Assembly (NCBI GenBank): GCA_001600095.1
Contig: BCIX01000005.1
Span: 1,618,523-1,682,522 of the forward strand
DNA: 64,000 bases
From: Bullera alba
Taxonomy: Eukaryota > Basidiomycota > Tremellomycetes > Tremellales > Bulleraceae
Direction of reading: 5' to 3'
Shown: piece after piece, positions 54,443 to 64,000 of the stretch
How positions within the stretch are numbered: the first letter of the stretch is position 1
Layout of the letters: every line of letters begins with the position of its first letter
Position numbers and translations under genes: made by a program
The notes under the pieces: generated by a model
The model's input: the letters and a program-made list of their open reading frames with translations, nothing else
What the model was told of the DNA's origin: nothing
The model's database searches: none

Positions 54443-57135
54443 GATGAACACGCCTTCGGAGCCTGGCCCGAGTGCTGGCGGAGCAAAGCAGGTAGCGGGG
54501 AAGAGACGACGCAGCAACGTCAACAAAGCCTGCGAGAACTGCAGGCGGAGGTGAGTCCTCGACTCGTTTGACACCGATATTTGACTGATATGCCTCAGGC
54601 GGGTGAAATGCGATGGCGTACGACCTTCTTGCGGTACATGCGGTGTATACAAGGTGAGTCTACCTCCTAGTCGCTTCATTATTTTGGCTGAAACACCGCG
54701 GCTAGGACGATTGCATGTGGGATCCTAGGGAGGATTTCCGTAAACCCCTCTCACGGCGACAAGCCCAAGCACTGGTGATGCGGGTAGAAGACTTGGAAAG
54801 GCTCTTGAAACAACATGGAGTCGATCCAGGCAGACCGACCGCCGAACAAGGACTCATGAAGGAAGAAGTAGTTGAGAAGGAGGACTATTCAGATGAAACA
54901 CCCGGAACCGATCTCAGAGATTATTCAATGGATCATCTGGTGAGTGTATAAGTTGTCTTCGGGTTCTGATCGGTCTTAGGTTGAAGGTGAAGCTGGAGAT
55001 TTGCACCTCCACGGACCCACGTCCGCTTTTAGGCATCTTGGAAAACTCACCCCCGAGCGATCCGGCGGTTTGAACCTCTACAAAGCACCGGAGATAAATC
55101 ACGATCTACACCCCGGCTACGCACGGCACCTGCCTCCAAACGTCTATCTGAGTGAGGAGGAGCACGATCGATGTCTGGACCGGTTCTTCAAATACTACGC
55201 CTGTTGGGGTGAGTATCCGAGTAATCCTGCCTCATATAGTAATCTGATATACCTTAGGTCTACGCTCAAATCCCATTTTGTTCGAGCACGACAAGAATAT
55301 ATCTCTCCAGCCGCCGTTCCCCAGGACACCCCACTACTCGCCGCTACTACACAATGCCATGCTTGCCATCTCCCTCGGATTCAGCAACGAACCTAGACTG
55401 CGGCTTCCGAGTACAAGGAAGATCTTTGCCGATAGGGCAAAGAGCTTTATCGACGACGAAGGCATGACCCCGAGTGTCGCTACGGTACAGGCTTTGGCGC
55501 ATCTCGCCTCCTATCACTCCCTGGCGGCGGAGCATAATCTAGGATGGCTGTACATCGGGATGGCGCTACGTTGTGCAGTAGCTCGTGAGTCGACCAGTGA
55601 AGCACGAGCTGATCATCAGTCGGACTCAATACCGATGTCACAAGGCTACTCGACAAAGGGCAGATCACAGAGGAACAAGCTAGAGAAGTGAGTCTATATC
55701 GTGTACTTCACTGACAATAGCGCAATGTCACATTCTGGACGACATTCATACAGGAAGGCCTTTGGGCGCCATACATTGGCCGTTCTATCAGTATCCCGGA
55801 ACACACCACCCCTCTACCCACGATAGACGATTCTCTCGATCAGCGACTATGGGAGAACGAAGTGGTTCCCGGAGTAGAACCCATCATCAAGCCTCAGCCA
55901 TCGCTTCTCAGCACAACGTTCCTTCAAACGGTCAAGCTGATGCAGATCGGCGAGCGGATCATGAACACTCTGTGAGTTACATCGCTGGATACGGCTGACT
56001 TGTCAGGTACGGGATCAAGGTGGATCTGCCTACTTTGGACAAGACTGGGGTCATAAGCGATATCAGGTGAATTTACAGAGTGGATTCCGAGCTAACGCCA
56101 GTCTTGCGTTGGGTGATTGGCTCGAGAATCTCCCTCCTTCACTCGTTGTCAACTACCACTCGCCAAAGAATTGCATGCCGCATGTTCTAATGATGCACCT
56201 CTCCCATGCGTGGCTCGTCATTCTCCTTCATCGGCCATTCTACCGCCCTCTTGCAGGATTACCAAGTGGTTCCACTGCAAAGGACACCAACCCCGCCACT
56301 AGCAAAGCCGCATGGGCCGTCAAAGTGAGTCAACCACATCTACTGCCACTGACAATGTAGCAATGCGACAAAGCGGCCATTCACGTCATTCACCTATTGC
56401 AAACCTGGCATCGGGTCCACAATCTCCGATTCTCACCACCGACCGCACTGCAAGTATGCTTTATCGCCGGGACGACGCATCTCCTGTCGCTGGCCAGCGC
56501 ACGGTCCAGTAGCAAACGGCAGGAAGAGGCAATGACGAGGGTGGACGAGTGTATACACTTGATGAAGCTGATAGCGATGAGTTGGCCCGCGGCGGAACAG
56601 GGGAGAAGGCTGTTGGAGGGTTTGAAAGCCGAGTATGGGTTCTCGCCTACTGTCAAGCCAGAGCTATCCTCCTCGGCATCAACCCATTCTGGCTACGAAT
56701 CGCTACCACCGCCACAGTCGCAGGGACCGTCGACGACGCAAGTGCCGTACTATGGAGCCGGGATGGGTACGAATGTACCATGGAGCAGTGCGGATTCGAA
56801 CACCAAGTGAGTTTGATCGAATCACCCTACTGGTCCTCGTACTGACTCTTACGTCCAGTATGACCGAATTCTTCCCGACTGGCAATGATGGCACTGTCCC
56901 TCAGCATTTCGAACCCACCATGGCGGATCACTTTGCCGTCTTTTCCCCGTTCCAAGAGCTCAATGCTTGGAGCGCAGCTCAGCCAGATGACAATTGGCAA
57001 CAACCCAACTTTGACATGGCACCAGGGCAAGTCGACGCAGAGACGCAGGCGCTCCTGGATACGATACTCCAGCCACATTTGAATATCGATGTCGGCCATG
57101 ACAACGACAGGATGTTTCCCTATCCAGGCATATGA
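54443..57135 (+). CDS. Zn2Cys6 transcription factor with fungal regulatory domain (Nit-4/NirA-like features)
   Basis: Nuclear regulator. ATG 54443; spliced N-terminus MNTPSEPGPSAGGAKQVAGK, then a full zinc cluster at about residues 30-57: ACENCRRRRVKC, DGVRPSCGTC, GVYKDDCMW (C-x2-C-x6-C-x6-C-x2-C-x6-C), split over three exons. A linker with ALVMRVEDLERLLKQHG forms the dimerisation coil. The middle-homology domain spans later exons: LAISLGFSNEPRLRLPS, LAHLASYHSLAAEHNLGWLY and IGMALRCAVA, then MNTL-containing and HVLMMHLSHAWLVILLHRPF segments. Towards the C-terminus LQTWHRVHNLRFSPPTALQV and CFIAGTTHLLSLASARSS resemble the NIT-4/NirA group. An acidic, Gln/Asn/Pro-rich tail (QPDDNWQQPNFDMAPGQVDA) is a likely activation domain; it ends FPYPGI at TGA 57135. 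Targets may be the flanking SDR and Dal5-type genes (inference). Confidence 0.88.
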
Positions 57136-57610
57136 GCGAGGTGTGAGAGGCAGGAAGCTTCGGAGACTATCGGAGAGGATGTCGGAGTTAGCACCACGAG
57201 CTGGTCTGTAGAGTACAGTCATGCAACCCTCTGCGGATCTGGGGTGTTTTGTGAGCAGTGAGCATTTGGCCGAGGTGTGTTCCGATGATTTCAGTCCCGT
57301 TCAAGTACGCCCGACGAGGGACTCTCCTTACAAATCGCTTTGCTGCAGACGCCGACGCTGCGTTTCCGTCCGAAAGTACCATCCTCTACCATCCTCGACC
57401 AGCCTCTATACACTCCTCCGCCATCGGCTACCCCGCATGGGCCCGGCTTTACCAGGAGATGAGAAGGACCAATCACGAACGGGGGATAAGCAGCTTTCAC
57501 TGCGGATGCCGCATGAGCAGGTATTTGCCGTTCATTGACGGGTTCGTCACTAGATTCACCCTTTCAACAGACTTCCATCGACCCGGCTGACCGCGAGGTA
57601 CCGCGATGAT

Positions 57611-58107
57611 ATTCGAAAACGACTCTCTTTGCGGGCATTCAGAATCACTGGAATGCGAACGATCCCGAATGAGAGGAGGACCGATTCGAAAATCGCTCGG
57701 GGTGAGCGCTGCTGAGCGAGGCTAGTGGATGCTTGGCAGGGCGTTCGGTCCGATTGCCAACAGAAGCCTGCAGGAGCTCAACGGGGCAAGAGAGGAGATC
57801 TCGCTCAGATCTGGAGGCTGGCTTGGAGACCCCAAAATAGAGCGGCAACGGCATTCACCTTTGTTTAACCGCGCAGTGCGAAGAGGAAGGGGGAGGTATC
57901 GAGCGGTGAGTTTCTTCAGTCCACTCCATACCGCTCCCAATGGTCCGCTTGAAGGCTAACTCAAGCTCACTGACCAGCACTCACCCCGGAGAGCATAGGA
58001 GGGACACACGATGCATCGCGGGGTAAGCTTGGCATTGTTGAGACCGAGGACGATTCGAAAATGACTTCTGACAGTGTTCCGAACTTGACCCAGACTTCTT
58101 TTCGAAT
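57611..58107. promoter_or_regulatory. Four copies of ATTCGAAAA upstream of the Dal5-type gene
   Basis: Exact 9-mers at 57611-57619, 57684-57692 and 58053-58061 (plus) and 58099-58107 (minus). Three extend to GATTCGAAAA. They lie 169-665 bp upstream of the ATG at 58276 and centre on the palindromic TTCGAA. Chance expectation for a given 9-mer in this gap on both strands is below 0.01. Confidence 0.55.
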
Positions 58108-58200
58108 CTCCACTCTGACACGAGCGAGAGGATCCTGAATCCTCCGAGGGGTCCGCGTACGATGGAGAATGAGCTGGGCCCACCGGGGACGTACTCTGAC

Positions 58201-58206
58201 TATAAA
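58201..58206 (+). promoter_or_regulatory. TATA box of the Dal5-type permease
   Basis: TATAAA 70-75 bp upstream of the ATG, well placed for a regulated TATA promoter. Confidence 0.5.
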
Positions 58207-58275
58207 GCCAGAAGAAGAGCCCCAGCTTGGGATCCCCACACCCTCGTCAAAACTGACACTGCAGACTAGCTCACC

Positions 58276-60098
58276 ATGTCCCTCCCCCAGCTCAACAGAC
58301 AGAACACGGACCAGTCCGAGTGGACGACCGACGGAGAGAAGGGCGATGTCGCGTACGTCGAGCAAAAGGCCAATGTCCCCGACACCATCACCGAAGAGGA
58401 TGAGGGCGGTAATGTCGGTTTAGCCGCGTATGAGCAGTCTAAACGAGAGGGAGAGATTGTAAGTCGAGTCGATGATCCAATGTAGAGTAGCACTGACTCT
58501 ACGCAGACTGTAGAGCAGAACCGAAGGATCAGGAAGAGGATCGACATGTTCCTCCTCCCCCTCTTCCTCATCACCCAGACACTCCAGTACCTCGACAAGA
58601 CGGCGCTCAACTATGCCAAAGTCTTCGGCATGGAAAAGGCAATGCACATGTCCGGCAACCAATACTCTCTCGGCGCAGCCATCTTCTACATTGGCTACAT
58701 GTGTGCTCAGCCCGGATGGTCCTACCTCCTCGGTCGATGGCACGCCGGTAGAGTTCTCGGTTCTTCGGCCATTGTCTGGGGTATCATGGTCCTCGTCATG
58801 GTCTGGTCCAAGAACTTTACCCATGTCATGGTCACTCGATTCTTCCTCGGTGTGTTTGAAGCCGCCGTCACCCCGGGTCTGTCTCTCATGACGGGTTGGT
58901 GGTACCGACGGGAGGAGATTCCTCTCCGTCAGACCATTTGGTACTCTGCCGTCGGGTGGGGAGGCATGATCGGTTCTCTTATGGCCGCTGGTATCAGCAA
59001 GGTGAGCAATCAGTGGCAAAGCTCAGCTGGATCGTTAGCTAACACCTACTCTAGATGGACGACCACCCGGTGCCACGATGGAAGATCATCTTCTACATTC
59101 TCGGCTCGGTCACCATCGTCCTCGGTATCTGCCTCTTCTTTTTCCTCGCCGACGGCCCATCTACCGCCAAGTGGATCAAGAAGGAGGATCGACCCATGGC
59201 CGTGAACAGAGTCGCTCAGTCCGGTGTCGGAGTCAAGACCACCAACTTCAACTGGCACCACGGTCTTGAAGCTCTAACTGACCCCAAGTGGTGAGTCGTA
59301 CCTCCTGCTACAAAGTGTGTGCTAACTGTACACAGCTGGCTACTCTCCATTGCCATGTTTGGATCCTCGGTCCCCAACGGTGTCTTGACCAACTTTTCCG
59401 GCTCCATCATTCGAGGTCTCGGCTTTTCCACCCTCAATGCCGCCCTGCTCGACTGTGCCGGTCGATCGCTCCAGGTCATCTCCCTCTTGATCGCCGGTGT
59501 CGTCGCTACTCGATGGGCCAACACCCGACTCCTCATGATGACTATCGGCAACTTGATCTGCGTGTTTGGTACCGCCCTCATGTCCTTCTTGCCTTTTACC
59601 CATGCCATGACCTGGCCAAGACTGATTGGATTCTGGCTCATCAAGTGAGTACCTCTTCATCCTGCCCCAGAGTTCTTGCTGACCACTGTATCAGCACCCA
59701 GTCGATCGGCTTCACCATCGGTCTCGTCATGGTCTCCTCCAACGTCGGCTCGTACTCGAAACGAGTGGTCACCTCTTCGTGCATCTTCATCGGCTACTGC
59801 GTCGGCAACATCGTAGGCCCACTCACCGCCATCGAGAGCGAGGCACCGAGGTACCAGACCGCAGCGTACTGCATGATGGCGGGATACATCCTGAAAACAC
59901 TCTGCCACGGCGCGCTCTGGTTCTACATGTGGAGAGACAACAAGGTGCGAGACAAGAAATACGGTCCTGCCGACGCGAGAATGTCCGCCGACAACGGTAT
60001 GAACGGTATGACCGAGAAGGAGAACATCCACTTCAGGTGAGTCCCGTTTCGTGGTGATGGTCCACCAATGCTGATTGCTGTTCAGATACGTGTTGTAG
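58276..60098 (+). CDS. MFS anion permease of the allantoate (Dal5/ACS) family
   Basis: Plasma-membrane importer of organic anions; the family carries allantoate, ureidosuccinate, nicotinate, biotin precursors and similar acids. ATG 58276 starts a 60-residue acidic tail (MSLPQLNRQNTDQSEWTTDG), then RRIRKRIDMFLLPLFLITQT and LQYLDKTALNYAKVFGM, the classic Dal5-group TM1 with D-K. Next GWSYLLGRWHAGRVLGSS (motif A region), TRFFLGVFEAAVTPGLSLMT and GWWYRREEIPLRQTIWYSAV, all family hallmarks. Second half: SGSIIRGLGFSTLNAALLDC, SSNVGSYSKRVVTSSCIFIG and YCVGNIVGPLTAIESEAPRY. The hydrophilic tail ends FRYVL after a small last exon (TAG 60098). About 12 helices, five introns. It follows a Nit-4-like regulator on the same strand. 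Family very confident; exact anion unknown. Confidence 0.92.
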
Positions 60099-61028
60099 AC
60101 TAGACCAGAGCTTTGGGAGTAAGGGCGTCGGTACAAGGTAGATTTGACAATGAGACAGAAGCAAAAGGGCAACCGATCACGATCGGTCTGTATAGTCAAG
60201 TTACACCTTCTTGTAGATCTTGTAGATGCATCAAACGACACAATAGACATTTCCAGTGCCACGTCGGCTTGATAGCTGACTGGACATGACTGGACCAAGG
60301 GTATGGCCAGCCTGTAGCCGTTCTCGATCCACTTCCACTCTCTCAGCCTCTCTCAGCATCCATCCCGACCGCTCCCGAGTCATGCCTCACAGTGACACTC
60401 ATCAGTGTCAGCTGAGTTTCAATATTCAGATGATCCCTGGGCCGATCCGAACCGAAGAGGCAACTGTGTCTGTGGCCAGACAGGCCATACAAGGCCATAC
60501 ATAGCCATACGTACCCAGTCGTCTCAGGTCTTCTCAGGTGGTAACCTGTGGTAACCGAGCCGGTGAGCCGAGCGCTGAGCTGCAGCCTGCTACATAGAGC
60601 CTGCAGCAGCAGAAAACAGCAGAGTGAAGAGTCCGAAAGCAGAGACCGACCAATTAAGCCCTATTCGGCAATCTTGGCGCTGCCTGGCGCTTCCTCTCGC
60701 TGCCTCCACTCGATCTGGTCGCCCTGGCTGGCCCTGACCCAGCTCCTGACCCCCGCGTGGCAAGCGCAGGCCAGCAGAGGCCAGCGCACAGAGACAGACA
60801 GAGACTCGAGCGGGAAGTCTGAGCTGCTGGAATCAACGCCCTCAGGCACCGAGTTGGTCACCACGATGCCACCCGATCGATCGGCATTGGTGACTGCATC
60901 GATCAGAAGTAGAAGCATGAGAAGCGTTTTTGCGTGGCGTGAAAACAAGAAAGCCATGAGGCCATATGTAGATCGATAGGAAGTTTCTCTTGCTTCACTA
61001 CCTCCACCTTTACTACTGCTTGTGCACC
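60099..61028. other. Intergenic region with short direct repeats
   Basis: 930 bp before the right-hand carrier gene. Contains a three-unit 10-bp tandem repeat (60481-60510) and GCC/CAG-rich stretches (60560-60790). No coding sequence supported. Confidence 0.5.
60481..60510. repeat. Three tandem copies of a 10-bp GCCATAC repeat
   Basis: CAGGCCATAC, AAGGCCATAC, ATAGCCATAC follow one another directly; a related TGTGGCCAGA precedes them. About 520 bp upstream of the carrier ATG. Confidence 0.7.
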
Positions 61029-63057
61029 ATGGACAAGGTCAAGACGAACAAGACGGTGGACACGACGCTCCCACCGACGACACCGGTCGCTGCAGGTGAC
61101 AAGGAGAAGCAGCAGCATGACTCCGCGCCGCCATATCACGAGGTCGTGGCTGCCCAAGAGGGCGAGCACTTTTCAATGGCAGCGCTCATGAAGGGCAAAG
61201 TGGCCAGGGACTTGACCACGTTTGAGAAGAAGGCAGCGTTGATCAACCTGTAAGCGTGGCTCAAGACGCGTTGCAGGATCCATGCTGAGCGGTGGTGTTT
61301 TCAGTGAGATCGACCACTTTGGCTTGGGCAGATATCAAATCTGTATTTGGTTCCTATGCGGTTTCGGCTACTTTCTCGACTTGGCCTGGTCGCAGGGTGT
61401 GGGTCTGATCGCCTCTGCCGTCTAGTGAGTCCGTCCTGGTTCTGTTGATTCCAAGCTAACGCCCTCTTAGCCAGGAGATGGGCGTCCCGCCGAGCCAGCA
61501 AGGAGTCATTTTCTCGTGTGCCAATGCCGGACTCGCGGTTGGAGCACTCAGCTTTGGTCTCCTCGTCGATATCATCGGCAGGAAATGGGCTTTCAACTTG
61601 ACATGCCTGATCACCTCTGTGTTTGGTCTACTACTCGCTGCGCCAAAGTACAATTACGGCGCCATCTGTGGAATCTACTTTCTCGCCTCGCTTGGCCTCG
61701 GAGGCAACATCCCCATCGACGCAACGATCGCTCTCGAGTTTTTGCCCCAGAACAGGCGATACCTCGTCCCCCTGCTGTCCCTCTGGCAGCCGGTGGGTGT
61801 GGTCGCGGCTTCGGGAATCGCTTATGGTACTGCGGCAAAGTACAGATGCGGTGATGGCGACACCAGTCTCCTCTCGTGTCGATCACCCGAACTCGCCGCG
61901 GGAGCACCTTGCTGTTCGGTATCCAGCAACATGGGCTGGAGATACACCGTGATCGTCATTGGAGGCGCTACTCTGCTCGTCTTCTTCCTGCGATACTTTG
62001 TCTTCACATTCTACGAATCGCCAAAGTTCCTCATCAGCAGGGGTCAGTACGACGACGCTATCGAGGTTCTGCACAAGATTGCAAAGTTCAACAAAGCCCC
62101 TCCACCTACCCTCACCGCCGACGACCTCCGGGCTGTCGATCACGCCGACGGAGTCTTTGATGCCGAGAGACCAAAGGCCCTGCACAGGAAGATGACGTTC
62201 AAGGAGAAGGTCAAGCACGCTCTGCGACTGGACACCGCCAAGCACGTCATCCGAAACTTTGCTCACAGCTTCGGTCATCTCAAGCTGTTGGCAAAGAACA
62301 AGTTGCAAATGTTCATCTTTGGCCTGCTCGCTATCGCCTACATGGGTGACTACTGGTGAGTACCATGTCTTCTGCCGCGATTAGCCGATCTTGACTGACG
62401 ACTTTCCCAGGTCGTTCAACTTGGCCGGTTCCTTCCTCCCCCTCATTCTCCTCCGAAACAACGTCGATTCCGGCCAAGGCACAGTCACCGACACGTACAG
62501 GCAGTACGTCTACATCTACCTACCTGGTATTTTGGGTGCCGTCATCGCTCTTTTCTCGGTTCAACTCCCTCTGGTCGGACGAAAATGGTCCCTGGTCTTC
62601 TCGGCGTGAGTTTTCTTCGATGAACATCCTTCCAAGCATGCGCTGACCTCGGTCGACGTTTAATGCAAGGGATGAGTATGGCCCTTTACACCCAGGTCAC
62701 AACTACCGCTGGCTACGTCGGGCTCAACGCGCTCGAGTACATCATGCAGACGGTGAGTCGGAGCGTCGAAACAGGCGAAAAGATGGATTTTTGGCTGACT
62801 TGTTGGCTTTTCAGTACTTTAACGCGGTACTCTACGCTTCTGCGCCCGAACTCTTCGACACGACATACCGGGGCAGTGCCTCAGGTATGCTATCGTGCCT
62901 TGGAAGAATCGCCGGAATCGTCGCTCCGTTCGCAGGACAGGATTTCCTCGCCGACCAGTCGTCCGGGATCCTATGGCTCGGAGCGGGTGGTATCTGGCTT
63001 TCAGCAGTCGTGCTTTGCTTCCTACCGGTGGAGATGAGGGATAGACAGATGTTCTAA
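61029..63057 (+). CDS. MFS transporter, sugar-porter/SV2-like fold
   Basis: Twelve-helix plasma-membrane carrier. ATG 61029 (context CACCATGG) opens an 85-residue tail ending LTTFEKKAALINL, spliced to IDHFGLGRYQICIWFLCGFG and YFLDLAWSQGVGLIASAVY, a TM1 type shared by a fungal MFS group of carboxylate or sugar-porter-like carriers. Then GVIFSCANAGLAVGALSFGL and LVDIIGRKWAFNLTCL (motif A), FLASLGLGGNIPIDATIALE and PQNRRYLVPLLSLWQPVGVV. After MGWRYTVIVIGGATLLVFFL and FYESPKFLISRGQYDDAIEV, the mid-loop (P-E-S-P-K-like signature) is long and basic. The second half ends with YFNAVLYASAPELFDTTYRG, SASGMLSCLGRIAGIVAPFA and a tail RDRQMF at TAA 63057. About five introns. Substrate cannot be assigned. 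Confidence 0.88.
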
Positions 63058-64000
63058 AGCTATACAATCGCTGGATATGCTATGCATCGGCAGATAGAGG
63101 TGTACGAGGCAGCTCATGGATCGATAGGGTATAGGATGATAGAGTGCCACACTCGCTGCCACTCGATCGCAATTGGCGATTTGCCACCAGGTGGCAAATA
63201 TTTGATTCCGCTCCACCGTACGAGCTGGACTTGCAACTCAGCCGTTGGCAGATCCGCTAACTTAGGCCTCGCTGAGCAGCTCCCGAGTCGTGATCGAGTG
63301 CATGGTGTGACATGCTCAGCTGGTCCATGTACCAAATGTACGAGGAGGCTGTACATCACTACATACGGCTGGACGAATCATATCCAGGTCTATTCGACAA
63401 GCGATCATCGGCAAGCTCGACGAAGACGTCGAAGAGAGCCTGAAGTTGGGTATGAGGTCGCGATCGATCGTCCCACCTCAATCTCTCAGATCACGTATGC
63501 TGGAAGTGATACCCCTCCCAGTGTCCCTCTCCGAAATCCTACTCTCACACTCTTATACTCGCTCGTTGGTTGTCCTGTGGCCGTTTCGACATCAAGACTG
63601 CCGACAACTGCGAATTGCCCTTGTCGCATCCGAAGTGGTGGAAACCATGAATGGTGTGTCAAGCTGATTGGTGACAGGTATTAGACGACCTGATATACAT
63701 GTCTGTCATTCACGCACCAAGCAGCGACCAAAGGAAGGAGGATTAGACGTACGATCAAGCACCAAGCTAGTCTGGTGATCTTCGACTCGGTACAGTGGTG
63801 CTGGTGAGTCTACGCCGTGATCATGGTGCATGACCCATAAGCATCGCGAGTAGCAGATTTGTTACCACCTATGCATAGCTCATGGCTGCTGCTGGGTCGT
63901 ACCTCTACGACATGGACGACAAGTGACCTCCTGTACCACTCTCTGCGACACAATTCGCTCTTCCGATCTAACCATCCTCTCCTCACATGGTTCGACCGAG
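63058..64000. other. Right-edge region without a supported gene
   Basis: 943 bp. A 200-codon plus-strand frame (63082-63684) begins 25 nt after the carrier stop but shows no family motif and lies where the 3' untranslated region should be. An adapter-like stretch sits near the end. Confidence 0.4.
63937..63969 (+). other. Sequencing-adapter-like sequence (possible artefact)
   Basis: CGCTCTTCCGATCT at 63956-63969 equals the last 14 bases of the common Illumina TruSeq read-1 adapter, as I remember that sequence. Bases 63937-63955 (CACTCT..., ACAC) also resemble the adapter's 5' half with mismatches and one indel. Chance match of a given 14-mer in 64 kb is below 0.001. Confidence 0.4.

Larger units (their letters stand above)
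57136..58275. other. Dal5-type permease promoter with repeated ATTCGAAAA element
   Basis: 1,140 bp without a supported gene. Contains one GATAAG (57485-57490), four copies of ATTCGAAAA and a TATA box, each noted separately where relevant. Confidence 0.55.

Noticed and set aside
63082..63684. 200-codon ATG-initiated plus-strand frame after the last carrier gene
   Set aside because: Starts 25 nt after the carrier stop, so lies in its expected 3' UTR; composition is irregular and no domain is recognisable.
1..64000. Bacterial-type operons, CRISPR arrays, insertion sequences
   Set aside because: Intron-rich eukaryotic genes throughout; no regularly spaced repeat array, transposase motif or long terminal repeat was seen.

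Overview
This window reads as nuclear DNA of a basidiomycete yeast, most likely a tremellomycete. Genes are closely packed on both strands and almost all are cut by short introns of about 40-65 nt, with GTGAGT-like donors, CTGAC or CTAAC branch points and YAG acceptors. The gene families are fungal (Zn2Cys6 regulators, NCS1 and Dal5-type permeases, an RTA1-like protein, Nop16, Erv14, a TBC RabGAP). A phytoene desaturase suggests a carotenoid-making lineage. The genus is inference only.

Left block (1-16.4 kb): a Zn2Cys6 regulator that runs off the left edge, an amidase, two PuuE-type (allantoinase-like) deacetylases on either side of a 14-TM transporter, a DHA1-type transporter and an NCS1 nucleobase/allantoin-type permease. 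GATAAG sites, the binding sequence of fungal nitrogen GATA factors, lie in most of the gaps between these genes, and five GATAA-type sites crowd the NCS1 promoter. This looks like an accessory nitrogen-scavenging cluster for a cyclic amide, ureide or purine/pyrimidine-derived compound.

Middle (16.9-29.1 kb): a cytosolic GH3 glycosidase with a hydrophobic insert, an intronless conserved fungal membrane protein of unknown function, an intronless amino acid permease, an MFS transporter and an RTA1-family membrane protein.

30.4-49.0 kb is largely housekeeping. It holds a 1,769-codon gene in which ASH/MSP-type Ig-like repeats are joined, through a phase-matched intron, to a riboflavin-type pyrimidine deaminase. 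It also holds phytoene desaturase (CrtI), Nop16, an RRM protein, the cornichon cargo receptor Erv14 and a TBC-domain RabGAP.

Right block (49.2-63.1 kb) is again catabolic: two short-chain dehydrogenases, a PuuB/DAO-type FAD oxidoreductase, a second Zn2Cys6 regulator, a Dal5-type anion/allantoate permease and a 12-TM carrier. Four copies of a 9-mer (ATTCGAAAA) lie upstream of the Dal5-type gene. Near the right edge a short stretch matches a sequencing-adapter end and may be an assembly artefact.

Gene limits come from hand-read splice sites; starts, stops and many junctions were checked by reading frame, but internal intron counts are approximate. No tRNA, rRNA, transposon or CRISPR array was recognised.
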